Source of the DNA: Deltaproteobacteria bacterium | GTDB taxonomy: Bacteria; Desulfobacterota; Syntrophia; Syntrophales; UBA6807 | DNA: 33,877 nt | Direction of reading: 5' to 3' | Assembly (NCBI GenBank): GCA_011056835.1 | Contig: DSDU01000081.1 | Location: forward strand, 1 to 33,877 | In this document: piece after piece, positions 33,859 to 33,877 of the stretch | How the letters are laid out: each line of letters opens with the position of its first letter | Numbering within the stretch: the first letter of the stretch is position 1 | Program-made: the position numbers and the translations under genes | The notes under the pieces: generated by a model | The model's input: only the letters and a program-made list of their open reading frames with translations | Told to the model about the DNA's origin: nothing | Database searches by the model: none

Positions 33859-33877
33859 CTATCATTTCCCCATATAC

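Noticed and set aside
1-33877. CRISPR arrays, tRNA or rRNA genes, insertion sequences, phage or conjugative genes
   Set aside because: I saw no regularly spaced repeats, no cloverleaf candidates, no transposase or integrase motifs and no terminal inverted repeats in this window.

Overview
The window looks like chromosome from a Gram-negative bacterium of the Desulfobacterota (Deltaproteobacteria), perhaps near Syntrophales. This rests on the compact envelope operon order lysS-lolC-lolD-bamA-ompH-lpxD-lpxA-gnnA-lpxB-msbA-lpxK-lpxL-waaF-gmhB-waaC, on neighbouring crotonase genes, and on moderate GC. The lineage is inferred from synteny and family resemblance; no search was run.

Left edge (1-430): the first 18 codons of a trpB2-type tryptophan synthase beta gene read leftward off the edge. 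Its upstream region holds a complete-looking trp attenuator: a -35 TTGACA promoter, a TrpR-like palindrome, an 18-residue leader peptide with three consecutive Trp codons, alternative hairpins, and a terminator with seven T residues. Rightward from 431 come two crotonase-family genes and a metallo-beta-lactamase-fold hydrolase.

Plus-strand LPS block (3206-15058): three GT4-like and one GT2 glycosyltransferases, an O-antigen ligase/polymerase-like membrane protein, two SAM methyltransferases, and four genes carrying five WaaP/Kdo-kinase-like domains. One of these genes is a tandem two-kinase fusion. This block probably builds and phosphorylates the LPS core or outer carbohydrate.

Minus-strand block (15201-33858), transcribed towards the LPS block: a Trm112-like protein, a PagL-like lipid A deacylase, heptosyltransferases and GmhB for the inner core, then LpxL, LpxK, MsbA, LpxB, LpxA and LpxD for lipid A, Skp/OmpH and BamA for outer-membrane proteins, LolD and LolC/E for lipoproteins, and lysyl-tRNA synthetase. 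Many junctions are 1-26 bp overlaps or very short gaps, which suggests long operons.

The most notable points are: (1) the trpB2 attenuator; (2) a gnnA gene next to a gutted gnnB relic. GnnA and GnnB together make the 3-amino sugar for amide-linked lipid A, and here GnnB keeps only its first residues and its C-terminal part, in different frames; (3) the expansion of LPS kinases; (4) a BamA with an extra TolB/CsgG-like N-terminal domain and a non-canonical C-terminus. fabZ, lpxI/lpxH and waaA, often found in such clusters, are absent from this window.
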